Below are positions 14,815 to 16,562 of a stretch of DNA of 16,562 nt, piece by piece. The translations under genes and the position numbers were made by a program. Each line of letters begins with the position of its first letter. Within the stretch, counting starts at the first letter, position 1. Origin of the DNA: Oscillospiraceae bacterium (GTDB lineage Bacteria; Bacillota; Clostridia; Oscillospirales; Oscillospiraceae); the NCBI GenBank assembly GCA_031266955.1, contig JAISAA010000048.1, positions 1 to 16,562 of the forward strand, in the 5' to 3' direction. The notes under the pieces were generated by a model. The model was not told the origin of the DNA and ran no database searches. It worked only from the letters and a program-made list of their open reading frames with translations.

Positions 14815-14855
14815 CAAGAGGACGTTCCGAAAAAATCTTCTTTGAGAATTTACCG

Positions 14856-14879
14856 GCCGGACAAAATTCCGCGTCCGGC
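14856..14879 (+). terminator. Hairpin downstream of phoR, possible weak terminator
   Basis: GCCGGAC (14856-14862) pairs perfectly with GTCCGGC (14873-14879) around a 10-nt loop. On the plus strand it is followed by an A-run instead of a T-run, so it is not a classical intrinsic terminator. It is the only stem near the end of the pst-pho operon. Confidence 0.35.
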
Positions 14880-14888
14880 AAAAAAACA

Positions 14889-14917
14889 CTTGCAATCTAT
14901 CCCAACAGGTGGTAGAA
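14889..14917 (+). promoter_or_regulatory. Promoter-like sequence ahead of the zinc-ribbon gene region
   Basis: TTGCAA (14889-14894), a 17-bp spacer and TAGAAT (14912-14917) predict transcription from about 14924. If active, the transcript would carry a leader of about 350 nt before the first start codon at 15274. It overlaps a coding-like reading frame, so it may be fortuitous. Confidence 0.45.
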
Positions 14918-15004
14918 TCATCCCGCGAGGCCGCAAAAGAGGCCGCCGCAGCGGTCGTGACGGTGCGGGAACACCAGCACGACGTAAGTAGGGAACACGT
15001 TTAA

Positions 15005-15133
15005 TCAGACACCTACCAACACGAGAAAACCCGCCGCTACAGCTTTGACAGTATAAGCGATAATCGTATTGCTTGCAAGCTGTTTCGCGGCTCCGGGAAT
15101 TCGCGTGAATACGCTGAGCACATAGGACGCCGC
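15005..15133 (-). pseudogene. Short membrane-protein-like tail, possible gene remnant or small ORF
   Basis: On the minus strand a frame ends at TGA (15007-15005) with the translation MAASYVLSVFTRIPGAAKQL followed by a hydrophobic helix, TIIAYTVKAVAAGFLVLVGV. It is about 42 residues from the only ATG, which has no proper ribosome site. The frame stays open farther upstream without a start, with Arg-rich, less natural sequence. Its stop abuts the plus-strand tail's stop directly. It could be the C-terminal end of a degraded membrane protein. The family is not recognised. Confidence 0.3.
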
Positions 15134-15187
15134 CATCCCTGACAGGCGTATCCGGCTTATGACAAGAAAATTTCGGCGCGTAGGTGA

Positions 15188-15264
15188 GATTCGGGCAAGC
15201 CGCCCGAGTTCCCCTGCGCGCCTTTTTGCGCGGCCTCCCGCGAAATAAAAAATTTTTCGGGAGG
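15188..15264 (+). promoter_or_regulatory. Three consecutive hairpins; the last one masks a ribosome binding site
   Basis: TCGGGC/GCCCGA (15191-15196 with 15202-15207, extendable by G-U and A-U pairs to 15188-15210), CGCGC/GCGCG (15217-15221 with 15228-15232) and CCTCCCG/CGGGAGG (15234-15240 with 15258-15264) lie in series. The last right arm is the GGGAGG ribosome site of the ORF at 15274, so this stem would block translation initiation when formed. Confidence 0.5.
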
Positions 15265-15273
15265 ACAGATCAA

Positions 15274-15315
15274 ATGAAAAAATATGTCGTCACAAGGAGC
15301 GGCGCGCAATGTTGA
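15274..15315 (+). CDS. 13-residue leader peptide overlapping the zinc-ribbon gene
   Basis: ATG at 15274 has an excellent GGGAGGA site 9 nt upstream and encodes MKKYVVTRSGAQC followed by TGA (15313-15315). Its end overlaps the next start codon as ATGTTGA, and the AAGGAG site for the next gene lies inside it. This arrangement suggests a translated leader that couples translation of the zinc-ribbon gene. It may be purely regulatory. No amino-acid run typical of a transcription attenuator is present. Confidence 0.5.
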   Translation: MKKYVVTRSGAQC

Positions 15316-15614
15316 TATGCGATATCTGCGGCGGCGAGCTCGTGATGGATACCGGGCGCGAATTTGCGGTATGCCAGAATTGCGGTATGCGCTATCTGAA
15401 ATTCACTCTGAAAGCGATGGCGGAAAAAGCGCCGGACGTGGAGAAAGAAGCGGAGAAAAAACCGGCCGCCGTTCCGGTTGAGCCCGTAATCGCGGCCGCG
15501 TCCGCCTACTTCGCGGAGCAGTCGGCAAACAACACTCGTATACTCGTTGACCTGAACCGCGAGGATTGGGCCGGCTCGCTGCGCGATAAGGCCGGATATT
15601 ACGTCAAAGGCTGA
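15309..15614 (+). CDS. Small protein with N-terminal zinc ribbon
   Basis: A 101-residue cytoplasmic protein. CDICGGELVMDTGREFAVC and then QNCGMRY form a C4-x2-C7-x14-C22-x2-C25 zinc ribbon, of the kind found at the N terminus of several uncharacterised clostridial proteins. Residues about 37-60 are a Lys/Glu/Ala/Pro-rich linker. The C-terminal part (SAYFAEQSANNTRILVDLNR) gives no recognised fold. The ATG at 15309 has AAGGAG about 9 nt upstream. The zinc ribbon suggests nucleic-acid or protein binding, but no specific role can be assigned. Confidence 0.75.
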   Translation: MLICDICGGELVMDTGREFAVCQNCGMRYLKFTLKAMAEKAPDVEKEAEKKPAAVPVEPVIAAASAYFAEQSANNTRILVDLNREDWAGSLRDKAGYYVKG

Positions 15615-15670
15615 ATGCAGCGCCGCGCGCAAACGCGCCCGGTTCGGCACACGAATCAACAGGAAGCAGG

Positions 15671-15850
15671 GCAGGTTTGAAACCTGCAGCGCCGCCCGTA
15701 CCGGGCGGACGTGTGATTAAAACGCGCGGCGGCGCAAGGGGCGCGGCGTCCGCCGCAACGAGGGCAGGTTTGAAACCTGCCCCTACGGAACGTGGGAACG
15801 GCGGGCGGGCGAGGACGCCCGCCCCTACAGGACGAGGGACGGCATCCCTC
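15671..15850. repeat. Cluster of palindromic intergenic repeat units
   Basis: There are five stems. GCAGGTTTGAAACCTGC occurs at 15671-15687 and again within a longer palindrome at 15762-15782. CCGCCCG-TAC-CGGGCGG lies at 15692-15708, GGGCGGGCG-AGGA-CGCCCGCCC at 15803-15824, and GAGGGA-CGGCA-TCCCTC at 15834-15850. Two units are followed by CCCTAC. Translated, they yield phrases such as AGFKPAL that are commonly mistaken for protein. They resemble REP-like intergenic elements scattered in many gut clostridial genomes (recollection, not searched). Confidence 0.8.
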
Positions 15851-15920
15851 CCGCAAGGCAAAGCGGCATTAACGCGTGAAAAAACGCGGCGGCGGTCTCT
15901 TTTCAAAACCGCTCCGCATA

Positions 15921-15929
15921 TGGTATAAT
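15921..15929 (+). promoter_or_regulatory. Extended -10 promoter of the dehydrogenase gene
   Basis: TGGTATAAT is an extended -10 (TGn plus a perfect TATAAT at 15924-15929). The -35 region (TTTCAA, 15901-15906, 17-bp spacer) is weak, as is usual for this class. Transcription would start near 15936, about 34 nt before the ATG. Confidence 0.65.
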
Positions 15930-15969
15930 CGGGCGTGTACAAAATCCTCTGAAAGGAATGGTCATAATT

Positions 15970-16562
15970 ATGAACACACAAAAAAACGCCCTCATCACGG
16001 GCGCTTCGCGCGGTATCGGCGCGGCGGCGGCGCGGGCTCTCGCGGCGCGGGGCTTCCGCGTCGCGGTGAATTATAACACGAGCGAGCAGGCCGCCGGGGC
16101 GCTTGCGCTTGAGCTCGGCGGGACGGCGGTCCGCGCCGACGTGTCGGACCCGGACGCCGTTAAACGGATGTTCGCCGTTTTGCCGCCGCCGGACGCGCTT
16201 GTCTGCAACGCGGGCGTCGCGCTTACGGGGCTGTTTCAGGATACGGCGGCGCGCTGGCGAGAGGTTTTTGACTTAAACTTCGGCGGCGCGGTGAATTGCA
16301 TAAACGCCGCGCTGCCGCATATGCTGCGCGAAAAGCGCGGAAGGATCGTTATAATAACGTCGGTTTGGGGGCGCTTCGGCGCGTCGTGCGAGGCTGTTTA
16401 CTCGGCGTCCAAGGCCGCGCTGCACGGTCTCGCGCTCTCGTTAGCTAAGGAGCTCGGGCCGTCCGGGATAACCGTCAACTGCATAGCGCCCGGCGTTATC
16501 GCGACTGATATGAACTCGGGGCTCGGGAAAGCGGAGCTCGATTCGCTGAGAGAGCGCACGCC
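15970..16562 (+). CDS. Short-chain dehydrogenase/reductase, FabG-like 3-oxoacyl-ACP reductase, 3' truncated
   Basis: The first 197 residues of a protein that runs off the right edge. The Rossmann motif TGASRGIGAAAARAL, the NAG motif (VCNAGVALTG), the LNFGGAVNCINAALPHML helix and the catalytic Ser plus YSASK (Tyr-x3-Lys) are all present, followed by NCIAPGVIATDM. This is a classical SDR using NAD(P)H. The acidic residue after strand 2 is replaced by NYNTSE, which favours NADPH, as in FabG, where it would reduce 3-oxoacyl-ACP in fatty-acid synthesis. Other SDR substrates cannot be excluded because no other fatty-acid genes are visible. AAAGGAAT lies upstream of the ATG, and an extended -10 promoter precedes it. 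Confidence 0.9.
   Translation, partial: MNTQKNALITGASRGIGAAAARALAARGFRVAVNYNTSEQAAGALALELGGTAVRADVSDPDAVKRMFAVLPPPDALVCNAGVALTGLFQDTAARWREVFDLNFGGAVNCINAALPHMLREKRGRIVIITSVWGRFGASCEAVYSASKAALHGLALSLAKELGPSGITVNCIAPGVIATDMNSGLGKAELDSLRERT

Larger units (their letters stand above)
14846..15004 (+). pseudogene. Coding-like tail, possible gene remnant
   Basis: This frame is open from just after a TGA (ending near 14845) to TAA at 15002-15004. It has no ATG and only a poorly placed GTG near 14908. The translation includes NLSQQVVESSREAAKEAAAA and then VVTVREHQHDVSREHV, an amphipathic Ala/Glu-rich helix that looks protein-like. It may be the end of a decayed gene, or chance in GC-rich DNA. The family is not recognised. 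Confidence 0.25.
14815..15273. other. 459-bp region without a full-length gene: promoter-like site, two coding-like tails and hairpins
   Basis: Between phoR and the small zinc-ribbon operon there is no long ORF on either strand. It contains a hairpin (14856-14879), a promoter-like pair (14889-14917), a plus-strand coding-like tail ending at 15004, and a minus-strand coding-like tail ending at 15005. Three consecutive hairpins follow at 15188-15210, 15217-15232 and 15234-15264. It could be a long structured leader, eroded gene remains, or both. No known riboswitch consensus was convincingly matched. Confidence 0.6.
15615..15969. other. 355-bp intergenic region with palindromic repeat cluster and a promoter
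   Basis: No credible gene lies here. From about 15660 to 15850 the DNA is a series of short perfect palindromes joined by CCCTAC-type linkers. After this come an extended -10 promoter and the ribosome site of the dehydrogenase gene. A GC-rich hairpin at 15625-15638 follows the zinc-ribbon stop but lacks a T-run. Confidence 0.75.

Noticed and set aside
14945..15045. ZTP (pfl) riboswitch resemblance: GGTCGTGAC near 14952
   Set aside because: The conserved downstream CCGCCTGGGC element is absent, and the same bases fit a coding-like frame, so the match is probably chance.
15604..15981. Minus-strand ORF of 125 residues with AGFKPAL-type phrases
   Set aside because: It is a read-through of the palindromic intergenic repeats; such ORFs are commonly spurious.

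Overview
The window reads as chromosomal DNA of a Gram-positive, low-oxygen-type bacterium, most likely an uncultured member of the Clostridia. The reasons are an S-layer-homology surface protein, a lipoprotein-type PstS, TTG starts, strong AGGAGG-type ribosome sites, TTGACA/TATAAT-type promoters, many ATA isoleucine codons despite a GC-rich background, and palindromic intergenic repeats of a kind I associate with gut Clostridia. The genus cannot be named from the sequence. Both outer genes run off the window. I see no rRNA, tRNA, CRISPR array or complete insertion sequence.

Left part (1-5,620). A 5'-truncated cell-surface protein (beta-helix-like repeats, helical FIVAR-like repeats, three SLH domains) ends at a strong intrinsic terminator. 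A good sigma-A-type promoter then drives metY (O-acetylhomoserine sulfhydrylase). It is followed by an AT-richer P-loop kinase of the uridine-kinase type and a cupin protein with an unusual C-terminal cysteine cluster. A cytidylate-kinase-like gene faces them on the minus strand. Its promoter region carries three perfect 14-bp tandem repeats, each containing TATAAT.

Middle (5,550-8,850). A probable operon encodes a stand-alone homocysteine S-methyltransferase, a DUF1015 protein, an RpiB/LacAB-type sugar-phosphate isomerase and a 61-residue single-pass membrane protein. With metY, the methyltransferase would make homocysteine and then methionine. A terminator with two interleaved inverted repeats separates this operon from a small, convergent, repeat-bearing lipoprotein gene on the minus strand.

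Right-centre (8,940-14,814). This is a phosphate-starvation operon, pstS-pstC-pstA-pstB-phoP-phoR, with no phoU in the window. Four hexamers spaced 11-12 bp apart, ahead of a TATACT -10 box, look like a PhoP (Pho box) site, so the operon probably autoregulates. The most striking observation is that PstS appears circularly permuted: the half that is C-terminal in ordinary PstS comes first, and the N-terminal half comes second.

Right end (14,815-16,562). A 459-bp stretch holds a promoter-like sequence, two short coding-like tails whose stop codons abut head to head, and several hairpins. The last hairpin would mask the ribosome site of a 13-codon leader ORF that overlaps a small zinc-ribbon protein gene. 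A cluster of palindromic repeats follows, then an extended -10 promoter and a 3'-truncated FabG-like short-chain dehydrogenase.
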